A DNA stretch of 64,000 nt from Sphingobium phenoxybenzoativorans (GTDB lineage Bacteria > Pseudomonadota > Alphaproteobacteria > Sphingomonadales > Sphingomonadaceae), in assembly GCF_001757355.1 (NCBI RefSeq), contig NZ_MINO01000018.1:1-64000 (forward strand), given 5' to 3'. Positions 17,313 through 27,612 of this stretch are shown here, piece by piece (positions within the stretch are counted from its first letter, which is position 1; every line of letters starts with the position of its first letter). A model generated the notes under the pieces. That model searched no databases, had not been told where the DNA came from, and worked only from the letters and a program-made list of their open reading frames with translations. The position numbers and the translations under genes were made by a program.

Positions 17313-20300
17313 GTGACCGCCAACACCTTCAATACCGCCATCGTCGTTTTCGGCATGCATAGATCAGGAACGTCAGCCCTTACGCGCGTCCTTAGTTTGC
17401 ATGGGGTAGGACTTCCCGCGCATCTCTTGCCAGCGAATGAGAAAAACGAAAAAGGATTCTGGGAATCACCAAAAATCAATGCGTTAAATAATGCCATGCT
17501 AGATCAGTTCGAGCAGAACTGGTCTAGTATCAATGATCTTCCTCCAGATCCAATGCGACACGAAGTTTTTTCGGCGTTCAAGCCGAAGGCTCGGAGAGAA
17601 CTTTATGAAGAGTTTGCCGGCGCGGAAAACGTTCTTATCAAAGATCCCCGCATTTGCCGGTTGGCAGACTTCTGGCTCGATCTGCTGCAGGACACAGCGC
17701 AGCGGACGGTGAATGTTTTTACAGTGCGCAATCCTGTTGAGGTCGCTCGATCATTACGAAGTCGAAATGAATTTGATCTGGAATTCAGCTATTTGCTTTG
17801 GCTGCGCTATTATCTTGATGCGGAGTTCAGTACCCGGGCAAACAAGCGTGCATTTTTAGACTATCACACGCTACTCGATGACTGGCGCCCAACGCTGCAG
17901 CGTATATGCCATGAGCTCGATCTCACATTGAGAGCAGACGAGGCAGATGTTCGGGAGATCGACGAATTTCTTTCGCCAAACCTCCAGCATCATCGTGTCG
18001 AATATGATACGGCACTCGCAGAGATGAAGAAATTTCCGCTGGTATATCCTGCATATGAGATCCTTCATCGCGCGGGTCGTGGCAATTCGTTGGCGCCTGA
18101 GGATTTTTCTGCGCTAGATGCGATAAGAGCGTCGCTGAATCTCGTCGCGCCGTCACTTTCGCCGTTGGTTTCAGGGGCTCGGATCGAGCGGAAACGTGCT
18201 GTCGGTTTAAAAGATCAAGCGAGCGCAGCGCAAGGTGAACTAAAACGTGCGCGCGCCTCGCTGGAAAATCTTTCGGATTTACAGCGACAGGCCAAGGTGC
18301 AAGCTACAGCGCTTGTAAAATTGACAACATCCCATGAAGAAACGCTGAAGCAAGTTCAGACCATTCGTGGAGAACTTAGCAAGGCTCTTGCAAAAGCGTC
18401 TGAAGCGGCGGCGGCCTCAGCGAAACTTGAAATCGCGAACGCGCGCATTGCCGAATTCAAGAAATCGACGGAACGCCTTCAGGAAAAGCTCGCTGATGGC
18501 GAAACAAAGCAAAAACGCCTGACCAAAGACAATGAAAACAAAAAAAATGACCTAGAGGCGCTTAAAGATCGCCATCGGGCGTTGGCGTCGAAATATGACG
18601 ATATAAAAATCAGGCAGGCGCAACTCAATAAAAATGCCGCGGCCGTGCAGGATGAGCTTGATCGTGCCCGCAGACAGATACAGCGAAGCTTTAATTGGCG
18701 TATCCGCAAGATTGCAGGCCGTATCATCGCCGGCGTATCCCCAAAGCAGGCATCCGTAAAAAGACTGGCTGCAAAGCGACAGGAAACGCAACTCAATACC
18801 ATACGGCAGAGCGATCTTTTCGATAAAGACTGGTATCTGACCAAATATGCCGATGTCGGAAAACAGGGGGTAGATCCGGCCCTGCACTATCTAAATTACG
18901 GCTGGAGAGAAGGTCGCGACCCTAGCGCGAGTTTCAGTACCAACGACTATCTGAAGAATAATTCGGATGTGGCGGGAGCAAACATCAACCCTTTGTTACA
19001 TTTCATAGAACATGGCATGGCAGAGGGCCGCGGCCCAATAATTCGCATCTCATCTCCCAAAAAAACCAATATCTCCCAAAATTTCGGGTTGGCACATTCA
19101 TGTTTCCGGGGTGAGGGGTCCAGTCGAAATATCAGGCCGTGGCTTCGTTGGGCTGAGGTGGAGCATGACCTGACGCAATCTAATATTTTCCTAGCCTCCA
19201 CACCGATTGGGGCCATCGAAAACGGCACAGACCCAATTACAGTAAGGCAAATACAAGAGGTTATCAGCCTTTTCCGTAATTGCTCAGGCGATATAGTCGA
19301 GGCGAATGCCCTCGCCCTCTTCGGCGAACAGGCCGCGGAGAATTTAACGCTCTGTTCGATGGAAGCACCACACCTTATCGATGCCTGGTTCAGCGACGAT
19401 TTTTCCATCCGCTCAAGATGGAAAGTATCGGACAAGAGCGCATCGACTGTGATGCGCGGCTTCCAGATTTCAAACAACGGGGGCTACAAACTGGTTGGTG
19501 AAGGCCTTTTGTCGAGCGATCTGGATTGTCTCGATGCAAATCTGCTTAATCCATTCCTGCCAGTATTGTTTTTGGAAACCACGGCAGATGGCAGGTTTCG
19601 ATCAATCTCTCTTCTTCCGTTCCCATCGCTGTGCCGGGGAGGACTTCATTACCCCGAACTGCTGGCGATCCACGATGAGCACAACCCTGGATCACTCGAA
19701 CCTATAAATATTCTCGAACGATCTGCTCCGATGGCGGTAGAATTTGCGAGGCTGTTAGCGGGAGATATTCAGCCGTTGCTGCATGGTGTGCGGGTCGATC
19801 TGCGCGAAGCAGATGGAACTGAAGCCATATTTCAGCCGGCTACCCAGAAATGGCTTGGCCAATGCCTGAATATTGCGTTGCAAGTCGGCCCATCGGATTT
19901 GACACAGACATCGGCAGCCCGGGAATATCTCAGACAAGCGTTATCGCCATGCATGGCGGGAAATACCGCAATACGGGCAAATGCACCTTTGGTTTTGCAG
20001 ATTTCTGCCGACTCAATTCCTTCGATACGTTCACTGACAGCCCCAAATGACCGCACAGTGGGGCCTTCAATGTCCTCGGGTAACCACGCCGCCGCTGCAT
20101 TCATTTGCACAGGCCGCGACGCCGCATCCTCCAAAGCCGTCATAAGTTTGCCGGGAGTGGCTGTCGAGGCTCAAGATAAGCAGACACCGAGCGTTAAATT
20201 TTCCTTTCCCAGCTATGTATCCAGAGCCCGGCCGGACAGCGCGAACAACCGGTCACCCATTCCGAGTTTCCCAGCAGCCGTACGGATGCTGGGCAGGAGA

Positions 20301-21095
20301 GAGTTGAGCCAAGCCGAAATCATTTCGCCGCTAGCTCGCGAGATTTCGCCCCTTGCAATAGGTGCAGTTCCTCACGATGCCTTGGTGATAATTGGCAGCG
20401 AAACGGCCCTTGCCCCCGAATTGCCCGCTGTGCTGGAAACGCTTCATCTCCAAACAGGAAGCGACCGGCTGTCGATCTTCATAATCTCTGGCGACAGCGT
20501 GCCGGTATCCGAAACAGTCTCATCCGCTTGCGACGAATTTTTCAAGGGGCGCTGGCAAACAGGCACATCGACCCCCGCAAAGTGGTCAGATTTAAGCACA
20601 GAGGCCGTCATTTACATTGGCCAACCAGTTCTGTTTCACGATACCCGGACGATAGCCACGCTGGGCGCTATGCTGGAGAATGAGCATGTCATATCCGCAA
20701 CATGCTCATTAATTCAAAGTAGCGAAGGCAAGGCAAATTGGAACACTTCTGTCGTCTTCAGTGGATATGTCGGCTATCAGGATTTCGGTCTTGAAGAGGC
20801 CGTTCGCCCACTCGACACAATTACGTGGCTCCCACGAAGCATATATCCTGTTGTCGATCCAGGTAGTGCCGTCTGGATGGCCAAAGCCAATCGATTGGAT
20901 ACGCTAACCGTAAATCCGATCACTCCGGCAAGTCCCCGCATTTCGCTTCCGCCTTCAGATGACAAAGGGCATCATCTCATCACTTCGCTCGTGACGGCAA
21001 CTATCTCCAATAACCAGTGCGTAGGTCTGAACGCAGACACTATCGAAACTACTTCCTCGGCATTTGGCATGCGCATCAGGATGCTGCGCGGATGA
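17313..21095 (+). CDS. Giant sulfotransferase-like, coiled-coil, multidomain capsule protein
   Basis: 1260 residues. About 1-270: a sulfotransferase-like domain with the 5'-phosphosulfate loop VFGMHRSGTSALTRVL (12-27) and a 3'-phosphate site region VFTVRNPVEVARSL near 130. About 295-455: a long coiled coil rich in Ala, Lys, Gln and Glu. About 500-575: two copies of a motif found in polysaccharide-locus proteins (DWYLTKYADVGKQGVDPALH; YLKNNSDVAGANINPLLHFI). The C-terminal ~650 residues are not recognised; the last 230 loosely resemble a degenerate GT-A fold. The start is GTG at 17313; any later start would cut the sulfate-binding loop. The stop overlaps the next gene (ATGA). It may sulfate or scaffold the glycan; the function of the whole is inference. 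Confidence 0.7.
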   Translation: MTANTFNTAIVVFGMHRSGTSALTRVLSLHGVGLPAHLLPANEKNEKGFWESPKINALNNAMLDQFEQNWSSINDLPPDPMRHEVFSAFKPKARRELYEEFAGAENVLIKDPRICRLADFWLDLLQDTAQRTVNVFTVRNPVEVARSLRSRNEFDLEFSYLLWLRYYLDAEFSTRANKRAFLDYHTLLDDWRPTLQRICHELDLTLRADEADVREIDEFLSPNLQHHRVEYDTALAEMKKFPLVYPAYEILHRAGRGNSLAPEDFSALDAIRASLNLVAPSLSPLVSGARIERKRAVGLKDQASAAQGELKRARASLENLSDLQRQAKVQATALVKLTTSHEETLKQVQTIRGELSKALAKASEAAAASAKLEIANARIAEFKKSTERLQEKLADGETKQKRLTKDNENKKNDLEALKDRHRALASKYDDIKIRQAQLNKNAAAVQDELDRARRQIQRSFNWRIRKIAGRIIAGVSPKQASVKRLAAKRQETQLNTIRQSDLFDKDWYLTKYADVGKQGVDPALHYLNYGWREGRDPSASFSTNDYLKNNSDVAGANINPLLHFIEHGMAEGRGPIIRISSPKKTNISQNFGLAHSCFRGEGSSRNIRPWLRWAEVEHDLTQSNIFLASTPIGAIENGTDPITVRQIQEVISLFRNCSGDIVEANALALFGEQAAENLTLCSMEAPHLIDAWFSDDFSIRSRWKVSDKSASTVMRGFQISNNGGYKLVGEGLLSSDLDCLDANLLNPFLPVLFLETTADGRFRSISLLPFPSLCRGGLHYPELLAIHDEHNPGSLEPINILERSAPMAVEFARLLAGDIQPLLHGVRVDLREADGTEAIFQPATQKWLGQCLNIALQVGPSDLTQTSAAREYLRQALSPCMAGNTAIRANAPLVLQISADSIPSIRSLTAPNDRTVGPSMSSGNHAAAAFICTGRDAASSKAVISLPGVAVEAQDKQTPSVKFSFPSYVSRARPDSANNRSPIPSFPAAVRMLGRRELSQAEIISPLAREISPLAIGAVPHDALVIIGSETALAPELPAVLETLHLQTGSDRLSIFIISGDSVPVSETVSSACDEFFKGRWQTGTSTPAKWSDLSTEAVIYIGQPVLFHDTRTIATLGAMLENEHVISATCSLIQSSEGKANWNTSVVFSGYVGYQDFGLEEAVRPLDTITWLPRSIYPVVDPGSAVWMAKANRLDTLTVNPITPASPRISLPPSDDKGHHLITSLVTATISNNQCVGLNADTIETTSSAFGMRIRMLRG

Positions 21096-22600
21096 AAATC
21101 TGTATCCTTATTCCCTCGGAGGAATATCGCGCCCAAGCGGGCGCGAGGATCCGGTACGGGCGGATGAACGATGCCTTGCGGCAGCGTGGACACACCCTTA
21201 CCCTGGAAACGATCGGCCAATTTGATCCACTACAAGCCGATCATGACGTTTTCATCATGAGCAAATGTAACGACGCACAAGCAATGCTATGCGCTTTTGC
21301 ACTTACTAATCGCGGCAAGCGTGTTGGAATAGATTTGTTCGACGATTATTTCAGCCAACTGTCGGACAGCCGTTTTGGACGCTTTGTGGCGTGGCTAAGT
21401 TCACTTATGGGCATGGTCGATTTCGTGCTCTGTTCAACGCCGGGCATGGCGGAAATCGCCCGTCACTGCCGGGCGTCCATCCCCCTTCATATCATGAACG
21501 ACCCGGCTGATGATTTGCGGTTAGATCAGCTTGATTGGATTCTGAAACGAAAGTCGGCATATGCCAAAGAAGCGGGGGAATTGCGCATTGGATGGTTTGG
21601 CGTTGGAGACAACCCACATTTCCGGGTTGGTCTGACGGACCTGATCGCATTTTCTGGAGCGTTGGCGACTATCAACAGTTTATCATTTTCAGTTAAGCTC
21701 AATATTTTGACCAATTTGCGCGCATTGACTGCAGATGGTCTGACCCTCCTGCGACAATTGCCGCTTCCTTTCGAACTCGATGAATGGAGCGAGGATAAGG
21801 AACAGGCGATGCTTAACGAGAGCTTCGCCTGTTTTTTGCCCGTGAACGCCCAGAATTTTAGCGCAGCCAAATCTCTTAATCGCGCCGTATCAGCTCTAAC
21901 CTCGGGCTGTCAGGTCATATCTCCGGGATTTCCGCTTTATGGTCGGCTCGATCCACTAATTTACTCTGATGCGCAGGATTTTTTGTCAGACCTCGCGGAT
22001 TTCCGGATGCGATGCAGGCCAGAAAATTTGGAAGTTTATTCTGATCGGATGATGTCATTGGCATCGAAAGAAACTGAAGCCAGCGCTCTCTGCGAATTTC
22101 TCGAAAGTTTGCAGAGCCGATATTCAAATTCGAAAGCCAAGAGGGCCGCACTCCTACATGGCACGTCAGCAAGGGGCAATATTCATAAATTCGCTCAGCG
22201 TGCAGGCAGTTTATCCATAGCCAGCCCTTTCTGCAAAGACCGCCTCAATTTCGATGCTAGATTTCGCTATGTCGGAGTGGGGCACGAGGTGCAGTTACTG
22301 GTTGGAGAAAGTGCTGTATCCGCGCTGAGCGCTGCGATGCGCGTTCAACTGGGACCGCAGAAAAGTGTCGACGGGCAAACCTATCGGGAATTGCCGATCG
22401 CATCACAGCGCAGAACCGACTTGCCCGTCGATCATATGCCGCTCCCCATCCAGATGGCACGATATCAACCGACCATGATCAACATGATAAAACAAATCGA
22501 AACAGCATTTGGTGAAGTACGGACGTTTGTTTCAGAAATGTCCCCCCTCCCTTTCGACATAATATCCACCGAAGCTTTCTTGGAAGCGCGCGAGCAATGA
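21092..22600 (+). CDS. GT-B glycosyltransferase-like protein
   Basis: A 502-residue protein starting MKICILIPSEEYRAQAGARI, the usual opening of a GT-B N-domain. The C-domain-like part (about 170-330) contains LRIGWFGVGDNPHF and a region (NAQNFSAAKSLNRAVSALTS) where the donor-binding acidic residues of GT4 enzymes would lie, but the E-x7-E motif is not evident. The last ~140 residues are unrecognised. The ATG at 21092 overlaps the previous stop (ATGA), and the end overlaps the start of the next gene by four bases, so three large proteins are translationally coupled and may work as a complex. Confidence 0.6.
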   Translation: MKICILIPSEEYRAQAGARIRYGRMNDALRQRGHTLTLETIGQFDPLQADHDVFIMSKCNDAQAMLCAFALTNRGKRVGIDLFDDYFSQLSDSRFGRFVAWLSSLMGMVDFVLCSTPGMAEIARHCRASIPLHIMNDPADDLRLDQLDWILKRKSAYAKEAGELRIGWFGVGDNPHFRVGLTDLIAFSGALATINSLSFSVKLNILTNLRALTADGLTLLRQLPLPFELDEWSEDKEQAMLNESFACFLPVNAQNFSAAKSLNRAVSALTSGCQVISPGFPLYGRLDPLIYSDAQDFLSDLADFRMRCRPENLEVYSDRMMSLASKETEASALCEFLESLQSRYSNSKAKRAALLHGTSARGNIHKFAQRAGSLSIASPFCKDRLNFDARFRYVGVGHEVQLLVGESAVSALSAAMRVQLGPQKSVDGQTYRELPIASQRRTDLPVDHMPLPIQMARYQPTMINMIKQIETAFGEVRTFVSEMSPLPFDIISTEAFLEAREQ

Positions 22601-24801
22601 GCGAGCCAAAAAGCGCAGTTTTTGTCATCAACTTGCTTCAAGATCTTAATATCTTGCGGCCGTTGATCGTAATGGCGACACGAGATTTCCGATTTGCAAC
22701 CACCCTATTGATCTCAGCGCGTTTCGGCGGCCGCGATATATATGGAATTTGGCAAGCGGAAATTGATCAGCTTTGTGGCGAGACCGGTGCTTCCCAAATC
22801 ATTTTCCAAGATGAGTTGACGGCTTTCAAGACTTTGACGGGCAAGTCTGGGCTGATCTTTGCCGCCAGTGAGTCAGATCTGTCCGCTCATGCAATCACGC
22901 ATAACGTCCTGCGCTATGCACCTGCGGAATTTTTGCGGGTTACGCTGCAGCACGGTTTCGAATGCGTCGGCTTCAGACATAGTGACGATCATATTCGCGC
23001 CTATGGCACGACGATCTCCTTCGGGGCGGATATCGTATGCGCATGGTACGATGGCCCTGGCCTGACCGCAATGTCGCCATCTCAAAGGAATAAATTACAT
23101 GTCACCGGGCCGACCGCCGTGCTGCAGACCCCGACCGGCCATATTTCAAAAGCGGATGATGCACCCGGTCTGATCTGTGAAAACCTGCATTCTGTGCGCC
23201 TGAATATCGCAGGAGATTTCAAAACGCAGTTCGTCGATACTTTTGAGGATTTTTGCAAACAACTGGCGAAAGAGCAGCGAACAGTCACTTTGCGGCCTCA
23301 TCCCGGTGGCCAATATATGCTAAAGAATAATGTCGCGCTTCCCGCTAATGCCACGATCAATAACGCGCCAATGTATAAGCTTGACCTACGGCAGTTCGGT
23401 TATGGAATATCTGCTCCGTCATCCGTCCTGATCGACATGCTGCTCGCGGACATTCCCACCGCCGTATGGAAAGATGGCGAAGGCGTAATGGATTCTGCCG
23501 CTTATGACGGCCTGACTGAAATATCATCCGCTGGCGAGTGGATGGAGTTCAGCCGGGAAGCCATTTCACGGCCGGACCATTTTCGCGACTTGCAGAAGCG
23601 GTTTCTAGAGCGGCAGCAGATGCCGATAGATCCGGCTGAAGTATATTCCCGATTTGCCAAACTCTTTCAGACAGCAAGGCGCTTGCCGCAGGCTGTGCGG
23701 CAGAAGCCATCTACAGAGAGGCAGGAACGTGTCTTTTTCGTCGCTAATGCCTACATACCGACGCTACAATTAAGCTTCGTCAAGCCCCTCACCTCCCTTG
23801 TGGAAAGCGGGGCATTCGCGACGGAATACCTGACAGAGCAAATGATGCGCGAGAAACGCGCCGCCGAACCCGCGGTCGACATGGATGCCTGGGTCAGCGA
23901 TTCGCTTGATCGTTTTGATCCGAGCATTGTCATTTTCTGCCGCTACAGTGGACCGCATTACAAGGCCATCCTAGATTGGGCGTCAGACAATGGGGTTCCT
24001 GTAATCTATCACGTCGATGATGATCTCTTAAAAATCCCTCGCGAATTGGGTGAAGAGAAATATAAATTTCATAATGATCCCAAGCGCTTGGAATCTGTGC
24101 TCACATCCATGAACGGCGCAGATATTGTGTATTGTTCCACAAAAAACCTGCGGGAGAGATTTTCCAGTCGTTTGGAGCATAGCAATCTGGTTACAGGGCA
24201 AATCTATTGCTCTTCTTCGATCCTCAATTCGTCAGAAAACCGTCCTACCCGAACGGTTGGGTACATGGGCTTTGATCACGCTCATGATCTTGAGTTGGTT
24301 CTTCCTGCCCTCGTAGAATTTTTGCGCAGGAATCGCCACGTGCAGTTCGAGCTTTTCGGGTCAATACCCAAGCCAGCCGTCCTGGACGAGTTCGGTGACC
24401 GGATCGTTACCATTCCCCCCGTCCGGGATTATGCCGAATTCTTGAAGCTTTTCGCCGCGCGGAACTGGGATATTGGCATTTGCCCACTGGCGCATACCGA
24501 GTTCAATCTCGTGAAGGCAAACACCAAATGGGTGGAGTATAGCGCCTCCGGCATTGCGGTGATCGCAAGCGCAGGCACTGTATATGATGATTGTTGCAGC
24601 GACGGCTGCGGCGTTCTGGCGCAGACGGATGAAGATTGGCTTGAAGCATTGACCCTCCTTGCCAATGATGCGGATGAACGGTTCGCCCAGGTAGCCAGAG
24701 CCCAGCAGAAGATTGCAGAACATTACAGCGTCGATGCTCTTCGGGAACAAGTTTTGGGCATAATACATCAAGCCCGTATTGCAGCTTCCAAGCGGCCCTG
24801 A
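22597..24801 (+). CDS. Two-domain glycosyltransferase-like protein
   Basis: A 734-residue protein with two halves. Residues ~1-360 resemble the CDP-glycerol glycerophosphotransferase/Kdo-transferase type of GT-B fold: VTLRPHPGGQ (about 227-236) and SAPSSVLIDMLLADIPTAVW (about 271-290). Residues ~375-730 start again with VFFVANAYIP and resemble GT1/GT4 proteins: VIYHVDDDLLKIP, TVGYMGFDHAHDLELVLPAL and NLVKANTKWVEYSASGIAVI where the acidic donor site is expected. ATG overlaps the previous gene by four bases, and it ends 25 bp before kdsA. It could add two residues in succession, or transfer a phosphate-linked unit. Donor and acceptor unknown. Confidence 0.65.
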   Translation: MSEPKSAVFVINLLQDLNILRPLIVMATRDFRFATTLLISARFGGRDIYGIWQAEIDQLCGETGASQIIFQDELTAFKTLTGKSGLIFAASESDLSAHAITHNVLRYAPAEFLRVTLQHGFECVGFRHSDDHIRAYGTTISFGADIVCAWYDGPGLTAMSPSQRNKLHVTGPTAVLQTPTGHISKADDAPGLICENLHSVRLNIAGDFKTQFVDTFEDFCKQLAKEQRTVTLRPHPGGQYMLKNNVALPANATINNAPMYKLDLRQFGYGISAPSSVLIDMLLADIPTAVWKDGEGVMDSAAYDGLTEISSAGEWMEFSREAISRPDHFRDLQKRFLERQQMPIDPAEVYSRFAKLFQTARRLPQAVRQKPSTERQERVFFVANAYIPTLQLSFVKPLTSLVESGAFATEYLTEQMMREKRAAEPAVDMDAWVSDSLDRFDPSIVIFCRYSGPHYKAILDWASDNGVPVIYHVDDDLLKIPRELGEEKYKFHNDPKRLESVLTSMNGADIVYCSTKNLRERFSSRLEHSNLVTGQIYCSSSILNSSENRPTRTVGYMGFDHAHDLELVLPALVEFLRRNRHVQFELFGSIPKPAVLDEFGDRIVTIPPVRDYAEFLKLFAARNWDIGICPLAHTEFNLVKANTKWVEYSASGIAVIASAGTVYDDCCSDGCGVLAQTDEDWLEALTLLANDADERFAQVARAQQKIAEHYSVDALREQVLGIIHQARIAASKRP

Positions 24802-24823
24802 ACAGGTTCAACAAAAGGAATAA

Positions 24824-25669
<846 letters not shown>

Positions 25670-25721
25670 GGGCGGATTTGATGACGCCAAACTCAAGATT
25701 GCTACGGCATGGAGTATCCAG

Positions 25722-26480
25722 ATGAGTCAGCCCCGAATTGTTATGTTTGGCGACAGCCATGTCGATGCTGTAAAAAGGGCGATAAAGCTACGTCGCATGG
25801 CTCGGAAAGATTCGGGGATTGAAGCATTCAGACTTTCAAAGATCAAAAATGACAAGATTGTTGGCGATATTGATTTTGAGGAAGCCATTAAGCTCATCGG
25901 AACGCTCACCAAAGATGATGCGGTAATATCCCTAATCGGCGGCAATCAACACGCCGTCCTAAGCACCGTTCAACACCCCAAACCTTTCAAGGTTTATGGA
26001 CCCGCTGAGGAAGCCACCATAATTTCCAGAGGGGAACAAATAATACCTTCGCGCGCTGTCCGCTCCTTTCTGCAATCCGGTGTTAGCGGTCGGGACGGCG
26101 CCCTGATTAAAGAGCTAAAATCGGCAACCCCAGCGCGCGTTTTTCATATCATTCCACCACCACCCAAAGAAAATAACGATCATATCAAACGTCATCACGA
26201 AACCCATTTTTCTGACCTTGATATCGTCTCGCTCGGCGTTTCCCCTCCCGACCTGCGCTATAAGATTTGGGCATTACAAGCAGATGTTCTCAAACAACTT
26301 TGTTCGGAATGGGATGTTGAAATAGTTTCCCCGCCCTCGCTTGCACTAACCCACACGGGCTTTCTTGATCCGGCGTATTACGCCAATGATGCTACGCATG
26401 CCAATTCGGACTATGGCGAGCTGATCTTACAAACCATTGAGACTGTCGTGCAGACAAAGTCCGGCAAGAGAGTAAATTAG
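25722..26480 (+). CDS. SGNH-hydrolase-like protein
   Basis: 252 residues without signal peptide or membrane segments. The SGNH landmarks are present in order: block I GDSH (residues 10-13, Ser12), a GGN at about 73-75 for block III, and DATHAN (Asp223, His226) for the block V catalytic Asp-x-x-His. The Gly of block II is not obvious. SGNH proteins act as esterases or as O-acetyl-group transferases or hydrolases on sugars. It has a good ribosome site (GGAG seven bases upstream) and is followed after two bases by the GSCFA gene, so the two probably act on the same molecule. Being cytoplasmic, it may modify glycan intermediates before export; this is inference. Confidence 0.65.
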   Translation: MSQPRIVMFGDSHVDAVKRAIKLRRMARKDSGIEAFRLSKIKNDKIVGDIDFEEAIKLIGTLTKDDAVISLIGGNQHAVLSTVQHPKPFKVYGPAEEATIISRGEQIIPSRAVRSFLQSGVSGRDGALIKELKSATPARVFHIIPPPPKENNDHIKRHHETHFSDLDIVSLGVSPPDLRYKIWALQADVLKQLCSEWDVEIVSPPSLALTHTGFLDPAYYANDATHANSDYGELILQTIETVVQTKSGKRVN

Positions 26481-26482
26481 CG

Positions 26483-27565
26483 ATGGTTGATCATCCATAT
26501 AAAACCTTACCCGACAAAGCCTTCTGGCGAAGAGCTGTAGCAGCGCCAGATATTCGGGATGTCGATCCGGTTGGGGTCTTTGATGTCAAAATTAAGCCAA
26601 AGACAAAAGTCGCGACCGCCGGAAGTTGTTTTGCGCAACATATAGCGCGATATCTCAAAAAATCCGGATTCTCATACTATGTTGCGGAGAAGGGGCATCC
26701 CGTACTTCCTGAAGCTATCAAAGAGATAAACAATTACGGACTGTTTTCGGCTCGATACGGCAATATCTACACTGCACGCCAATTATTGCAGTTGTTCAAG
26801 CGTGCATACGGGCTATTTGAACCACGGGAAGATGTTTGGATTGAAGCGCCGGATGTGGTTCTGGACCCTTTCCGTCCTACAACCCAACCTGGAGGCTTTG
26901 TTTCCGAAGCGGAAATGAGAGCGGATCGTAGCCAGCATCTCGCCGCAGTACGATCGATGTTTGAAACAATGGACGTCTTCGTCTTCACGCTCGGGCTAAC
27001 CGAATGTTGGAGATCAAAGACAGACGGCGCGGTATTTCCCATCTGCCCAGGCGTAGAAGGCGGCAAGTTTAATCCGTCCCAGCATGAATTCTACAACCAG
27101 ACCGTCGAAGATGTCATCTCTGATATGTCGGAATTCATTGAGGCGTTAAAAAAGATCAATCGCTCCGCCCAAATCATTCTTACGGTATCGCCTGTTCCTC
27201 TAATGGCGACTGCCGAATTAGGCAGCCACGTCCTGTCGGCTACTACTTATTCTAAATCCGTGCTCCGCGTGTCCGCAGAGTCTTTACGGAAACGTTTTAC
27301 CCATGTGCATTATTTCCCTTCTTTCGAGATTATCACTGGAGCATATAATCGCGGTGGATATTACGCCCCAGACCTTCGAAATGTGCTCGAAGACGGGGTG
27401 GCGCATGTAATGGGTCTATTTATGAAGCATGCCGCAGGCGCGGTATCCCCCCAACAGACGGTTCAAAGAAACCAAACCAAGGATGCCGACGATTATTTGG
27501 CGCGTGCGGGGCATCTGGTCGAAGTGGAATGCGATGAAACAGCTTTGGACCCAGACAAAAGCTGA
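26483..27565 (+). CDS. GSCFA domain protein
   Basis: 360 residues. The name-giving motif GSCFAQHIA lies at residues 47-55, and the rest fits the family: FSARYGNIYTARQLLQLF, VFVFTLGLTECWR, ILTVSPVPLMAT and YFPSFEIITG. GSCFA proteins belong to the SGNH-like superfamily and occur in polysaccharide loci of proteobacteria; their exact reaction is not established. It follows the SGNH gene by two bases and precedes the epimerase by 47 bp. The last ~40 residues are polar and probably disordered. Confidence 0.85.
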   Translation: MVDHPYKTLPDKAFWRRAVAAPDIRDVDPVGVFDVKIKPKTKVATAGSCFAQHIARYLKKSGFSYYVAEKGHPVLPEAIKEINNYGLFSARYGNIYTARQLLQLFKRAYGLFEPREDVWIEAPDVVLDPFRPTTQPGGFVSEAEMRADRSQHLAAVRSMFETMDVFVFTLGLTECWRSKTDGAVFPICPGVEGGKFNPSQHEFYNQTVEDVISDMSEFIEALKKINRSAQIILTVSPVPLMATAELGSHVLSATTYSKSVLRVSAESLRKRFTHVHYFPSFEIITGAYNRGGYYAPDLRNVLEDGVAHVMGLFMKHAAGAVSPQQTVQRNQTKDADDYLARAGHLVEVECDETALDPDKS

Positions 27566-27612
27566 AATTTCGCCTGTCACCATAATAACAATCCTACCAA
27601 GGTTACTAAGGT

